From Cystobasidiopsis lactophilus (Eukaryota > Basidiomycota > Agaricostilbomycetes > Agaricostilbales > Chionosphaeraceae), in assembly GCA_001599975.1 (NCBI GenBank), contig BCIO01000004.1, positions 2,639,328 to 2,703,327 on the forward strand: a DNA stretch of 64,000 nucleotides. Reading direction: 5' to 3'. The notes beneath the pieces were generated by a model, which was given only the letters and a program-made list of their open reading frames with translations, made no database searches and was not told the DNA's origin. This document shows, in pieces, positions 11,960 through 24,402 of the stretch; within the stretch, counting starts at the first letter, position 1; every line of letters starts with the position of its first letter. Both the position numbers and the translations under genes were made by a program.

Positions 11960-14015
11960 TCAAGCCCCGACTCGAGTCATGACAAAAGGACCTGGGTGAC
12001 CAGCCCAAAAGTGTGAGCTTGAACTCAAAATGGCGCGGAAGGGTAGCCGACCTTCGTATCCCGCTTGGTCGGCAGAACTGAACGTATCTCTCCAGCGACC
12101 AATGAGAGTCCTTCCAGTGACCGAAGAGTGGCCTCTGTATAGCCATCGCCCTCGGCCTCCCGGCGTGTATTCTTGCGCCAACGTTAACAGACCGTCCCAT
12201 GTCCTAATCGCCGCTGGTAAGGCCACCGTCAAAAGCGCAGAGAGAATTAAGGAAAGCTTGCCTGACCCTGCCATGTAGAACGAAAGACCCCCAGGAAGAG
12301 TGCCCGGAGCCCGTTACCAGAATTTCGTACCGCTGCGAAGGATCCAGCTCCTCGTTTTCTCCAAGAACAATCAGAGGTCGAGACGCTTTAGGCGGTTGTT
12401 TGATCCGAAAAGGGTCTGATCCGACGCCCGTGTTCTCAATGAACGGGCTATCTGAGAGGAAGCCAGCGTTCAGCACGGGCCTAAATGTGACTCCATGTCA
12501 ACTGATGCAAATGCGTCTCCTGGTAAAGAATACACTTGCCCTGAACCTCCAGGCTCTTCATCGGCAGCCAGTCTCACAATCACCTCTTCGATCTTCCACA
12601 CTTGAGGCTGAGCCCGGAATGGCCCCTCAAACAAACTTCTCTCCCGGCCCTCGAGCATCTCCCGGTACGAGTCGAAATCCAAAAAGCTGAAGCGACCTTC
12701 CCACGTCCCGGTGTAAGTACCGCGAAGAAGGGCAACCGAGAGACCAGGGGAGTTGGGAGTCGGAAGGCAACGCGTGAGTCGAAGGAGCGGAAGATCGTGA
12801 GCCAGAGATTTGGTCGGTGGAAGTGGGCTCTTTGGAAGCTGGGCCGAGAATACGCGGAGATGATGGGCAGAACCGCCATCCTCGGCTTCGACGCTGAAGT
12901 GACGAGGACGACGGGTCTGGTACTGCTCGAAAGGCGGAGGTGAAGCACCGCCTTCGGAGCCGTTCCCTGGGCGTATAGCATCTGCCGAGGAGATATCTGG
13001 ATCGCGATCAACACGCAGCGAGAAGCTGATGCAGGTGGCGTTGAAGAGAGGGGGCGCCCGAATCGACAACGGTGCCCCAAAATAGTCATCAAGGCAAAAT
13101 ACCGGCATCTCCTTCTCCTTCGTAGAAGCCAGAGCACCAGGAAGCGTTTTTAAAGTCCAATCCGAATAGAACGCTGTGTACTGGTGAGCCGCAAAGACGT
13201 AGCTCTTCAAGACGAAGAATTTTTCGTCGGCCTCCTGAGTAGATTCCGCCGCCAAAGTGTCTGGGTCAAGTATATGCTGTTAAAAACAATGTACAACCAC
13301 TACTGCAGAGCTAGTCTTTACCTGGCGAATGGAAATAATAATCGAGGTGGGCACCAAGGCTGCGAACTTGCGTCTCTGGAGCGTAGCCTGGCTCTAACGC
13401 TGGTGCTAAAAGGAACGTTCTATAGAATAATTTGATGAACTGGCCCTTACGAGGTCAGACAAAACGGCAAGAGGGAAGCAAGGAAAGTGCTCGCACATTC
13501 AAAATGTCGGCGTGCCGCAGCAATTGAATCTTGTTCTTTTCGTCTGCAAGTAGGATCACTTTAGAAAGCCAGCTAATGAATTGTCAAGCAGGGATCTGAC
13601 CATGCTCAAAGACCATTAGGAATGCGATCCAAAGATCCAGAGTCATCAATCCGTTCCCTCCCTCTGCAGAGACTCCGCTGTAGGGCAATGCTGTAGCATT
13701 CTTCATCCGTGTCATGCTGGTCATACGGCGAAGGAACTCAGTAGCCAGGTCACTTGCTGGCACTGGACGGCCGCCTCTTCGTCTGACGATGGCTGCCTCG
13801 TCGAAGCGATGCCGGAACAGCTGTGCATACAAGCCCGAGTTTCTTTGAGGCGCCACAGCATGGTTGAGAGCCTTTGAACATAGCGAAAGCGACAACAAAT
13901 CAACAGGCGTGGCATAGGGCGTCAAGTCAGCCAGCTCAAACGCGATTTTTTGCTGGATCTCGGCGGGCAACCTGCTCAGAGCTGCAGCCCGCGGCTCGCA
14001 GAATGGCATAGACAT
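11960..14015 (-). CDS. F-box protein with conserved C-terminal GRWRDT module
   Basis: F-box proteins recruit substrates to SCF ubiquitin ligases through Skp1. The start at 14015 (MSMPFCEPRAAA) is followed at once by an F-box-like helix set, LSRLPAEIQQKIAFELADL then LLSLSLCSKALNHAV. Downstream exons include FLRRMTSMTRM, DEKNKIQLLRHADIL, GQFIKLFYRTFLLAP and FVLKSYVFAAHQYTAF. A late block reads GRGRWLYRGHSSVTG followed by LIGRWRDTFSSADQAGYEG. I know this block from many fungal F-box proteins, where it closes the substrate-side region. The last exon ends GPFVMTRVGA. Introns at about 13430-13500 and 13260-13310 have standard donors. The frame before 14015 remains open but lacks conservation. The substrate is unknown. 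Confidence 0.7.
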
Positions 14016-14267
14016 TGCTTCTTTTCTGCTGTCGACGCTGCAGAGCAAGGAGAGTTGAGGATGAAATCCATGAGTGCGGGGTTTTGGCACGGGACAAAAG
14101 TCTCCGTGCGGAACACGACGAGCTCGGAAGACATAGAGCTCTTTTGTACTAACGGACTGGCAAAAGATACGATGGAGTAGTAGGATGGTACAACAATGAG
14201 GCGCGTCATTCGCGTACAAGAGAAGAAACTAGACGAAGCAGGCCCAGACAAAGCTCTCCTTCCTTGC

Positions 14268-15236
14268 TCACCAGGTTCTGCTCTGAAATCCTTTGATGAG
14301 CTTGACAATCCCGCTGTTCCTTTTGTTGCTTGGAGAAACAGGGAGCTCGGCAACGACAGCCTGGACTTTGACGCGTTCGCCAGGGGGACCTTGAAGTGAA
14401 AGGTCCAAGTGCATAGGCGGACAGCCCAAGAGAGAGACGCCAGAGGGCAGAAATCCCAAATTGGAAAGAGAGAGGACATTTTCCTCACTAGCTGTTGAGA
14501 CGAGGCAGCGAAAGTGCTTCGTTTTGTGCTCATTATGCTCGCTGCACACGACTCGGGCGGCATGACAAGCTGAGTTGCAAAACGCAATCACCATCACGTC
14601 GAAGATCGTAGTGAATTGGGGAGGGGAGAAGCCCTGGAGAGGGTGGTTGTAAAAGACCGAACGCAACGAGATGCCGGAATCGCGATCCTCCTTCCGGACG
14701 GCAATGGGGCGGCTTCGAAAGATGCCAGTAGCGGCTTTAGACTCTGAGGTAGGTGGTGATACGCCTTGGAAATCCCAGACCGCATGGGCCATCAGTCCGC
14801 GAGACTGGCCTGCCGGCGCCACCAGGAGAGCCACTCGCAGATGAGGCTCGGCGGCAAGATTGTTGCCAGGCGTCATTCCATGAGTATGAGCGCCCAGAAC
14901 GTCAGAGAATCCAGCCCGTTTGATCTGAAGGAACGGTTGCTCAAGCCTCGCTCTTGCGCTCTGACTCAACCCAGGGCTCACCTTGCCTTTGAAAGCAGGG
15001 TTTACAGCAGCCTTCCATTCCATCTTTGGTGACATTGCATTGGGCTCGCCAGGGCGAAAGACTTTGAACGCCTCGCTGTCGTACAGCTTCTCTGGGAGGT
15101 CGAACAACTGGAGTTCCAAACCGCACGATGCAAGGGCGTTCTCCAGATGCTGCCACTCGATGACCTCGCTATGAGTAAATCGAACCATGGATTGAGCTGC
15201 CATATTCTGCCGCCACTTCAGACGGATGGTAGGCAA
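14268..15236 (-). CDS. Hypothetical protein of about 310-322 residues
   Basis: One unbroken minus-strand frame of 322 codons, unusually long here without an intron. Internal starts MAAQSMVRF and MVRFTHSEV lie close to the first. It has mixed alpha/beta-looking composition, with segments EVIEWQHLENALASCGLEL, LRVALLVAPAGQSRG and AHAVWDFQGV. A Cys-rich central piece reads FCNSACHAARVVCSEH. No signal peptide or membrane helix is obvious and I recognise no family. It is head-to-head with the myosin V gene and lies 250 bases upstream of the F-box gene on the same strand. Confidence 0.55.
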   Translation of the reverse strand: MPTIRLKWRQNMAAQSMVRFTHSEVIEWQHLENALASCGLELQLFDLPEKLYDSEAFKVFRPGEPNAMSPKMEWKAAVNPAFKGKVSPGLSQSARARLEQPFLQIKRAGFSDVLGAHTHGMTPGNNLAAEPHLRVALLVAPAGQSRGLMAHAVWDFQGVSPPTSESKAATGIFRSRPIAVRKEDRDSGISLRSVFYNHPLQGFSPPQFTTIFDVMVIAFCNSACHAARVVCSEHNEHKTKHFRCLVSTASEENVLSLSNLGFLPSGVSLLGCPPMHLDLSLQGPPGERVKVQAVVAELPVSPSNKRNSGIVKLIKGFQSRTW

Positions 15237-15691
15237 GGAGAGGCGCCTAGAATTTCAGTGGCGACAGGCAACAAAGGGGGCCTTCCTCCAAATCCAGGGC
15301 AGGGAGACGCATTCCAAGAAGGACTTCTATGGTCCCAAGCCTGCAGTTGCAGCATCCAGGCAAGGTCCAGGACGGCTCGTCCAAATTGGGGCAAGGGGCA
15401 AAAGGCGCATGAGGGCAGAGTTAAGCCAGACGGCGCGTCAATCCAGCAGTTTAAGACGTGTCGTTGGCTCTTAAATGAGCAATCAAAGCTGTAAACAGGC
15501 AGACATGGGTCGGTGGAATCTTGCAGACCCTTAATGAAGCCGGAAAAAGGAGGGCGCTCTGCTCTGCTCTCCTTGCCCATCGCCCGCCAAACTCGACCAC
15601 CCCTCCAGCCTAGACGATGTACTAGAGGCTTGGTCGCAGCAGCCCACTCGCCGGTCGAGCATCCCAAACCCCCTAATCCAAAGAGAACACC
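15237..15691. promoter_or_regulatory. Divergent intergenic region upstream of myosin V
   Basis: About 455 bases between the hypothetical minus-strand gene and the myosin start. Minus-strand ORFs here are antisense noise in my judgement. A TC-rich stretch (about 15555-15660) precedes the myosin ATG, as is common in fungal promoters. Confidence 0.4.
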
Positions 15692-18600
15692 ATGGCCTTG
15701 CAGGAATACCAAAAGGGCGCGCGTTGCTGGTTCGCCGACCCTCAACAGGGCTGGGTCTCTGCCGACCTGACAGATCGCACTGTTGGCCCCTTTCTTAGTG
15801 TCTGTGGAGCTGTGGAGCACCATCTGAAGGCGCGAGATGCGGCGAACAGGTCACGGACGACAGCGTCAAGCTGGTCTTCGCAGATGCGACAGGCAAGGTG
15901 AGCGGCTCATGCACCTTGCGCCTCGCTGGGACATCCAGGGCTCAAGTCCCATGGCTACCAACAGACCTATGTGTACGAGGAGAAGCTGGCCAACGTCAAG
16001 GAGAGCCCAACGTCGAGCTCATTCGACGCCCACGCCCTGCCTCCGCTCCGAAACCCGCCTCTGCTCGAGCAGACCGAGGACCTGACCAACCTGTCTTACC
16101 TGAATGAACCTTCTGGTGTGTAGAGCCTTGCTGTGCGCGTGCTAGAACCGGCCGATTGATAGCGAGTCGCCAGTGCTACACTCGATTCGGACAAGATACC
16201 AGTTCCAGCAAATTTACACTTACTCGGGCATCGTCCTCGTCGCCGTCAACCCTTTCAGTGCTGTACGTTCACTCGCCCTTGCGCAACGAGCAAGTGCCTT
16301 TAGGACTTCAGACTTACACACGACTTTGTGTTTCAGGTTCCGCTTTATTCTGCCGATTATGTGCAAATGTACGCTGGCCGCCGCAAGGGCGAGCTGGACC
16401 CGCATTTGTTCGCCATTGCAGAAGATGCGTACCGGTGTATGATTCGGGAGGGCAAGAACCAGACTATCATCGTCAGCGGCGAGAGGTGCGTTTGGCGTCC
16501 ATCTGTCTTGCCGGAGGATCGCTGTTGATCATTTTGGCCATCGAACACACAGCGGAGCGGGCAAGACTGTATCGGCCAAGTACATCATGCGGTACTTCGC
16601 GACGGTCGAGGACCCAGACAAGCCGGGCAAGCGCAAGGCCAACAACGACAGCTCGGGCATGTCCGAGGTCGAGCAGCAGATCCTCGCCACTAACCCTATC
16701 ATGGAAGCCTTTGGCAATGCCAAAACGACCCGCAACGACAACTCTTCGCGCTTCGGCAAGTACATAGAGGTTCGTCGGCTTCTCTCTTCAAATTCATGTT
16801 GGATCCGGCAGAAGATTTCGAACAGATCCTATTTGACGACACGCAAACCATCATCGGCGCCAAGATCCGAACCTACCTTCTCGAGCGCTCTCGTCTCTCC
16901 CACCAAGCCGAGACCGAGCGCAACTACCACATCTTCTACCAGCTCCTCGCTGGCGCCCCAGCTTCCGACCGCGGCTCCCTGGGCCTCAAAGACCCCTTTT
17001 CGTTCAAGTACATGTCAGCAGGAGGCCCAGGGTCGGACAAGATCAACGGCGTGGACGACGCGCTCGAGTTTCAAGCAACCCAAAAAGCCCTGTCCACCGT
17101 CGGCATCACTTCGGAACAGCAATGGCACATCTTCTCCATTCTCGCCGGCCTCCTTCACCTCGGCAACATCGCCATCACCCAGTCCCGGAACGACGCCATG
17201 CTGGACGACCAAGATTCGAGCTTGTTGCAAGCCTGCAAGCTGCTCGGCATCGAGTCCAACGAGTTCAAGAAGTGGCTCGTCAAGAAGCAGATCGTCACCC
17301 GCTCAGAAAAGATTGTCACTTCCCTGACCGCGGCCCAGGCGACGGTGGTGCGCGACTCGGTCGCCAAGTACATTTACTCGAGCCTGTTCGACTGGCTCGT
17401 GTCCGTCATCAACGAGAGCTTGGCGCCCGAAGGAGTCGACTCAAAAGTCAAGACGTTTATTGGTGTGCTAGATATCTATGGGTTTGAGCATTTCAAGGCG
17501 AGTCGGTCAATTGAACTTCAGCACGCTCGATGCTGATATCATATCCGATTGCAGACCAACTCCTTCGAGCAATTCTGCATCAACTACGCCAACGAAAAGC
17601 TGCAGCAAGAGTTCAACGCGCATGTGTTCAAGCTGGAGCAGGAGGAGTACGTGGCGGAAAAGATCAACTGGACGTTCATCGACTTCAGCGACAACCAGCC
17701 CTGCATCGACCTCATCGAAGGCAAGCTCGGTGTTCTGGCCTTGCTGGACGAAGAGTCGCGACTGCCAGCTGGGTCCGACGTCACCTTTGTCCAAAAGCTC
17801 TACCAGCAACTTTCCAAGCCAGAGTACGGCAAGGTGTTCAAGAAGCCCCGGTTCGGCGGTAACTCGTTCACCGTCTGTCACTATGCTTTGGATGTCACCT
17901 ACGACGGCGACGGCTTCTTGGAGAAGAACAAGGACACCGTGCCGGACGAACAGCTCAACTTGCTCCTCGGCACCACCAATTCTTTCCTCAAGGACGTCCT
18001 CGAAAAGTCACGAGCACTTGCCACAGCCCAAGCAGGAGGCGCTCAGACCGTCACCGCGCCAGAGGCTGCCACCGTCAACAAGCGGGCCTCCGTGATGATG
18101 CCCACCATGAGCTCTGGGCCGAAAAAGGGCGGCGGAGCTGCCCGCAAGCCCACCCTCGGCTCCATCTTCAAATCCTCCCTCATCAACCTCATGGACACCA
18201 TCGACTCCACCAACGCGCATTACATCCGCTGCATCAAGCCCAACGAAGCCAAGCAGTCGTGGGAGTTTGAGTCGCCGATGGTGCTTGGCCAACTTCGAGC
18301 CTGCGGTGTGCTCGAGACCATTCGCATCAGCTGTGCCGGATACCCAACGCGGTGGACGTTCGAGGAGTTCGCCGAACGTTACTACATGCTCACCAAGTCG
18401 GACAACTGGGGCCCGGACCTCAAGCTGCTCTGCACCCAGATCCTCCAGTCCACCATCAAAGAGGTCGACAAGTACCAGGTCGGTGAGACCAAGATCTTCT
18501 TCCGCGCCGGCATGCTGGCCTACCTCGAGCGCCTGCGCACGGACCGGCTCAACCACCTGGTCACCCTCATGCAGAAGAACATGCGCCGGGCCGTCCAGCA

Positions 18601-21271
18601 GCGCAAGTACCAGAACCTACGGAAGGCGGCCATTGGCTTGCAGACGCTCTGTCGGCGGTTGCTGGCCAAGAAGCGGGCGGAGGCCATGCGGAGGGAGAAT
18701 GCCGCGCTGTTGCTGCAGAAGGTCTTGAGAGGGCACCTGCAGCGATCACGCTTCGTGAAGACCAGGCAGGCGGTCGTTTCTATTCAATCAGGCAAGTTGT
18801 TGCCTCGTCGTATTGTCTTTGGGTCAATACTCACATTGAAGGCTTCTTTGCCTCTGCAGCACTTCGAGGCTACCGGGCGCGGCAAGCATTCAAGACGGCG
18901 CGGACGGATACTGCCGCGGTCACAATCCAGCGATACCTGCGTGGCTGGTGCGTGCGGTCAAAGTTTGCGACAGACAAGAAGCGCATCGTTCTCCTTCAAA
19001 GCTGCGCTCGCCGACGGATCGCCAAGCGGGAGCTGCAAAACCTCAAGACCGAAGCCAAGTCTGTCACGCACTTCAAGGAGGTCTCGTACAAGCTGGAGAA
19101 CAAGGTCGTCGAGCTCACCCAGACCTTGCAAAAGCGGACAACGGAGAACAAGACGCTGCAGGCCAAGCTGCAGGCTATGGAAGACCAGCTGCAGGGGTGG
19201 CAGAAGAAGTTCGACGACGTCGACACCAAGGCCAAAGAGTACAAGAGCCGAGCAGAGGCGCCGACGGTGGCTTTGCCCGAGTTCGAGGCGCTGGAGACCA
19301 AGAAGCAGGAGGTCGACAACAAGTTGGCCGAATCGCTGCGCAAGATCAAGGACCAGGAAAGCCAAATCCAGCGACTGTCCGAGGACTTTGCCAAGCAGAT
19401 GGAACAGATGGCCGAGCGGCAAAAGGCTCTTAATGGGTTGGGTGGCATCGAGCACCGGGGCCCAGAAGACACGGCAACTGTGGCCAACTTGCGTGCCGAG
19501 CTTTCGGCGCTCAAGGACCAACTGGGGCGTGCCGTTGCCGTCAACAACACGACACCTCAGATGCGCAACGACCCGACCTTCACCATGACCACCGGCCGCG
19601 TCCTCGAGAACGGTGCCGCCAATGGCGCTGCAGCTTTCATGCAGCCCAACAAGCGGCGGCCAAGGCGCAATAGCGATGTCGGCATGCATGGTGAGAGCTC
19701 GGAGGAGGAGTTCTATACCACGCCCGACCTCCGCGCCGTTTCGATGTTGCCGGGCGACAGCATGGCCAACTACCGTTCGCCAGGCAGCACCGCTTATATC
19801 GCCAACCACGAGGACCCAGCGGAAGAGATCATGAACCTGCTCGAGAACGAAGAGGCGCTGGATGAAGACGTGTTGCTCGGCCTCATCAAGCAGCTCAAGC
19901 TCCCGAACCCCAACTCCGCCACTGCACCCTACCCCAAGGAAGTTCTCTTCCCCGCCCACCTCATCTCCCTCATTACCAACGAAATGTGGAAATACGGCTT
20001 CATGCACGAGAGCGAGCGCTTTCTGGCCAACGTGATGCAGACTATCCAGCAGCACGTTATGTCCTTCCAAGGCGAGGACGCCATCCAGCCCGGCATCTAC
20101 TGGCTCTCCAACGTCCACGAAATTTACTCCTTTGTATGCATCGCCGAGTCCGACATCCTCCAAGGCATCGCGCCAGGCGTGGACGGGGCGGGCCGCGAGT
20201 TCGATTGGGACGACTACGAGCGGCTGGTCTCGATTGTGAAGCACGACTTGGACAGCCTCGAGTACAATATCTACCACACCTGGATCCAAGAGACGAAGCG
20301 CAAGCTGGCCAAGGTCATCGTGCCGGCCTTAATCGAGTCCCAGTCGCTGCCGGGGTTCGTTACCACCGAGGGGCAAGGGCGGCTGTTCAACCGGCTGCTT
20401 CAAGGCAACGCGACGCCCGCCTTCTCCATGGACGATCTGCTCGGCATCCTCAACAAGGTCTACAAGTCGCTGCGCACCTATTACGTCGACCAGTCCGTCA
20501 TCCAGCAAGCCATCACCGAGCTCCTCAAGCAGATTGGCGTCACCTCATTCAACGACCTGGTCATGCGCCGCAACTTTTGCTCGTGGAAGCGGGCCATGCA
20601 GATCCAATACAACATCACCCGGTTCGTCGTTGCCTTCCCTTGCAGTCTTTGTTCCTCTGACTGAGGTCTCTGGCGCGGTCAGGTTGGAAGAGTGGTGCAA
20701 GAGCCACGAGATGCCGGAGGCGACGCTTCAGCTGGAGCACCTGATGCAAGCGACCAAGCTGCTGCAGCTCAAGAAGGCTACCGTCGGCGACATCGAGATT
20801 GTCCTAGATGTGAGCCGGAACGTCCTCTACCTCAATGCCGGTCTAAAGATTTGGTGCTGCCACAGGTATGCTGGATGCTGACGCCCTCTCAAATCCACCG
20901 GTTAATCGCCAATTACTACGTCAGTTCTTGCTCGACTTCATCAGTGAAGGCCATTTTGCTGATACAAAGTCCATGTACACGACAGGTGGCCGACTTCGAA
21001 GCACCGATCGCGCCCGAGATCCTGCGCGAGGTGTCGTCCAAGGTCATTCCCGGCGACAAGACGGACCACCTGCTCCTTCCGCCAGATGACGAGGTTGGGC
21101 CATACGAGGTGCCCATGGCGCGGACCATCGCTGGCTTGGAGACCTTCATGCCGGTGCGTTGTGGTCCTCTGCCTCATTCATTGTGCACGCTCTGAATATG
21201 TGATGGTTTCAATGGTACAGAGCTACGTCAACGTGCCGACTCTCCGGCGCTTGACCCAATTGTGCACTTAG
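15692..21271 (+). CDS. MYO2: Class V myosin heavy chain
   Basis: This is an actin-based processive cargo motor for polarised transport of secretory vesicles, vacuole and other organelles. The start [16 protein letters not shown] is followed by an SH3-like motor front ([19 protein letters not shown]) and [13 protein letters not shown]. Then come the P-loop GESGAGKT, split by an intron at about 16485-16552, switch [11 protein letters not shown], switch [11 protein letters not shown] and the actin-binding [10 protein letters not shown]. The converter ends near [10 protein letters not shown]. About six IQ motifs ([32 protein letters not shown] and so on) form the lever arm. A fairly short coiled coil follows (about 19050-19540). 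The C-terminal globular DIL cargo domain (about 19800-21260) contains [16 protein letters not shown] and [14 protein letters not shown]-like sequence. Around ten introns fall mostly in the motor and at the 3' end. The last codons read [12 protein letters not shown]. Roughly 1,550-1,600 residues, normal for fungal myosin V. Confidence 0.96.
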
Positions 21272-21822
21272 ACTTTCCTCTGTTCCACCTTTATGCCCCT
21301 CCCCTCCATCTCCAGCTCTCACGCGGTCGACCTCTTATAACGGAATTAGTTTGGGTTTTGGGGATCACCAAATGGCATCTTGCTCTCTTGTGCTCACGCA
21401 TTTCTCTCATGGGGTCCCGTTCTCACGAAAAGCTAGGCGTAGCCTCTTTGTACACACACTTATTCTTGAGCTCCTCTCTTGAGGCTCTTTGAAAGGATCA
21501 CCGTCCCGTTCAGGCTCCAATCGCGACGAAGAAAGGCAGCTGAAGAAAAACAAGCTCTCGCTTTTGAATTTCGTCAGAAAGACAACGAGTCCCCCTTTTC
21601 GGGGTGGAGGTTGCTACTAGTATACATGGCTGCTGGTTGCGGCTGCTGCGAAATTGAAGAAGGCAAAGGGCGTTTTTTTCTCTCTCTCGGTGTGTGGCGA
21701 AAAGTGGTGTGGAGGGCTCCCCCCTTAGACGGAAGCTGGCCCGCCAGAGATGGAGTCCTCGTTGTGGTGTTTGTGGGAGAGGGAGGTCATCAGGTCGTCA
21801 TCTAGGATTCGTTGGTATTGAT
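21272..21822. other. Convergent 3' intergenic region
   Basis: About 550 bases between the ends of the myosin gene (plus) and the next minus-strand gene. T-rich and CT-rich runs suggest 3' UTRs. The short plus ORF at 21479-21805 has no family features. Confidence 0.4.
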
Positions 21823-22957
21823 TCATTTCTGTTCGTCCGATTGTTGGGTGTGAGCCAAGTCATCATTGGCTAAGAAGAGGGAGGACGACGAACCTCCAGA
21901 CCAAGAATGGAACTCTGGGTCCGTGAAGCCGGACAAGTGGGCGGTGGGTATCGGGGACGAAAGCGTGGTGTTAGGCCTGGTGTAGCCCAACGAGTTCCTC
22001 CGCTTCTTCTTCGAGCCCTCCTGGTTCGACATTGGCACCGGGGGCGTCGGCGGGGATTTGTTGTAGTCCATGACGAAGTTGGAGTTGGAAGAGCCCACGA
22101 CGGACTTTCGGGCTGATTTTTTGCGGGCGAGGGACTGCGCTGGGGGTTTGGGCAGCATGCTGAGCGTGGGCTCGGAGGGCGAGCGCTTTGCGCCTTCGAG
22201 CGAGCGGTGGGATTGATGAGGCGGCACAGAGCTGGAGCTGTTGTTGGACTCGAAGAAGCCGGTCGGTGAAGTCGGCGTGACGGGTGGTGCTTGGGAGGAC
22301 GAGGGCTCAGGGGGGATGGAGGGCAAGTGCTGCAGGGACTGGGAGATGGATGGCAAGGCGACAGGTATAGTAGGCGTGGAGGTGAAGACCATCTTGACTT
22401 GCTGGGCCGTCATTGGCGCCGCCGCCGCGGGTTTGGCGGACGTAAAGAAGTTGCCCGGCAGCGTCTGTGGGCTTACTTTGGAACCATCCTCACGGGATTG
22501 GAAGGGCAAGAGTGCTCACCTGGTGCACTACTGGCACTGCAGCAGTGGCAGCCTCTGGTTCAGGCAAGGCCGGCGCCGTCTCTGCCTCCTCGTCCTCCTC
22601 CTCCGCCTGCTCTGTCGCTGCCATCCTCCCCAACCTCTGCAGCTCCAACAGATCCGCCTCCTGCTCGTCCCTTCCAATCTCCAAGTCCTCTGCGCTGTAC
22701 ACCTGCTCCTGCTGCTCCTCCTCCTGGTGCAAATCCATGGCCAAAGGCGAGGGTTGGAGCAGCTTGCTCGACACGCACAAATCCACCAGCGACGGCCCGC
22801 GCTCCGGCACCATCCACCCTCGGCTGTAGTAGACCGCGTACTTGCGCTTCTCGAACACTTTCAACGTCGCTGCCACCCGCGCCTCCGATGCCGCCGTCCA
22901 CGTCGAGTTGGCCGGCGCCAATTCGAACGGGATCCCGTTCTGCGCGCCCGTCGACAT
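21823..22957 (-). CDS. Hypothetical Ser/Pro/Glu-rich protein with conserved-looking N-terminus
   Basis: Two exons. The first runs from the ATG at 22957 and has a structured-looking front, ANSTWTAASEARVAATLKVF then KRKYAVYYSRGWMVPERG, followed by an acidic Glu/Gln-rich low-complexity stretch. It ends at VPVVHQ before a GTGAGC donor. The second exon resumes after CCCACAG as TLPGNFFTSAKP. It is a long Ser/Pro-rich tail with basic patches (ARKKSARKSVV, GSKKKRRNSLGYTRP) that could act as nuclear localisation signals or phosphosites. The total is about 365 residues. I do not recognise the family; a nuclear regulatory protein is a guess from composition only. Confidence 0.6.
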
Positions 22958-24402
22958 GGCTGCTTGCTGCTTGCTGGTGGTTTTTAGACGACGACGAAGA
23001 GACAGATGATGCTGATCAGAGGCAGAGGGCCATTGTTGGTGGGTGGTGCTGGTCAGAAAGCAAAAGATGTCGAGGCGAGAACATCATTGGACATTCGGGT
23101 TCAGCGCGCGTGGGTTCTTACAACTGGCGCGTTTATGGGCTATGGTGGGTCTTTAAGTACATAGAAAGAGTAGGGAGGAGGTGTAAGGGAGTTCAAGAGC
23201 GCGAGGGAGGGGGAGAGGGGCGTAGGGGAGAGGACAAGGTGGCGAATGCACGAGAGACCTCAAGACGCGTCCTCTTGAAGATAGAGAGTGCCCAGCCGAG
23301 ACATGTTTCCAATGCCTGTGAGACCTGGTCATTTTTCGAAGATCGCATGCGATGGAAGTGGAAGAAGGCTCACCCATTCTCCCGAAACGAAGAGCAGGCG
23401 CAAGGCCAAAGACGGGGACTGCGCGAAGAGATGCCTAAAAGGTGGTCGCTACTTGAATCTGTGTGATCAGACAATTCTCGAATCAGATTCATCGGAGGAC
23501 CTGATGAAGTAGCGTCCACCCTCACGTTCAGCCGGTGAGAAAGGGATAGGTGCAGCCGCTCCTTGTCAAGGCGAATGGTAGCACAACTGAAATGGATCAG
23601 TCACAGACTGTGAATGGCAGGGCCGCCTATCAGACTCGATCTCGAACTAATTCGGCAGCAACCCGACTCACCCCTAGACCTCCAAAGCTCAGTCATGCCG
23701 AGCGCAGATCTCTTGGAGCTTTTGTTGCACGAAAAGCGACCTGATGTCTGTGAGAAGTCAAACAATGGTGGGATCATGCTTGGTGCAAGGTTGATCGTGT
23801 ACTTTTCAACCCTCACCTTAATCCTTTCGAAGCTGGCCGGCGCAAGGAGGTGTGGTGCATGAGAGGTGGAGTAGCAAAGTATATTCTGTGAGATGACGAT
23901 AGAAGAAAAGAGGGCATCAGGGCAGGCAGGCCTGAAAGAGTAGTCCGACGTATCTCACCTAAGCCAGCCCTCGCAATCAGCGTTCGCAAGGCCAAACAAT
24001 GGCAAGCAGCATGCAAAAGATTGATGTACATGGTCAACTACTGTGCGGTTGGCATCGCTCTCGGAAGATCAGGAAGATGATCTTGGTAGTTAGCTCGACA
24101 ACTCACTCATTGAAATTGAGCTTGGCACCGTTGCCTCGAAAGGGGATCCAATGACAACTGGACTCTCGTGGAATGGAGTATGATCATCTGTGAGAGGTGG
24201 CTTACAAAGTCCAATCAGACCCGCAGATCGGCCTGATGTGGTGGGAACTGCGCTCACCAGTATGAAGCGGTCGCTTCCAGCGTATCAAGGAGAGAGACGG
24301 CGGCCATGATGAGAGCACAAATTTCTGTAGGGAAGCGGCTCTGGAATCAGACTTGCAGCAAGACTGAAGTTTGTGTGCACTGCTCCTCACCTCGGCTCCA
24401 AA
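22958..24402. other. Long region without a clear gene; possible small spliced minus-strand gene
   Basis: About 1.4 kb with no convincing ORF. On the minus strand between about 24310 and 23870 there are several well-formed donor/acceptor pairs (GTGAGCGCAG, CTCTCACAG, GTGAGTTG, CCGCACAG). An ATG-led piece reads MAAVSLLDTLEATASY, and a following frame reads HWIPFRGNGAKLNFNE. The pieces hint at a short multi-exon gene, but I could not make all phases agree. The remainder (22958-23850) shows nothing. Confidence 0.25.

Noticed and set aside
15218-15823. Minus-strand ORF of 201 codons overlapping the myosin start
   Set aside because: It overlaps the myosin first exon and its promoter. The sequence shows no conserved features.
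18958-20289. Long minus-strand ORF of 443 codons
   Set aside because: It lies wholly antisense to the coiled-coil and cargo-domain exons of myosin V, and its composition is what codon bias produces on the opposite strand. No independent features.
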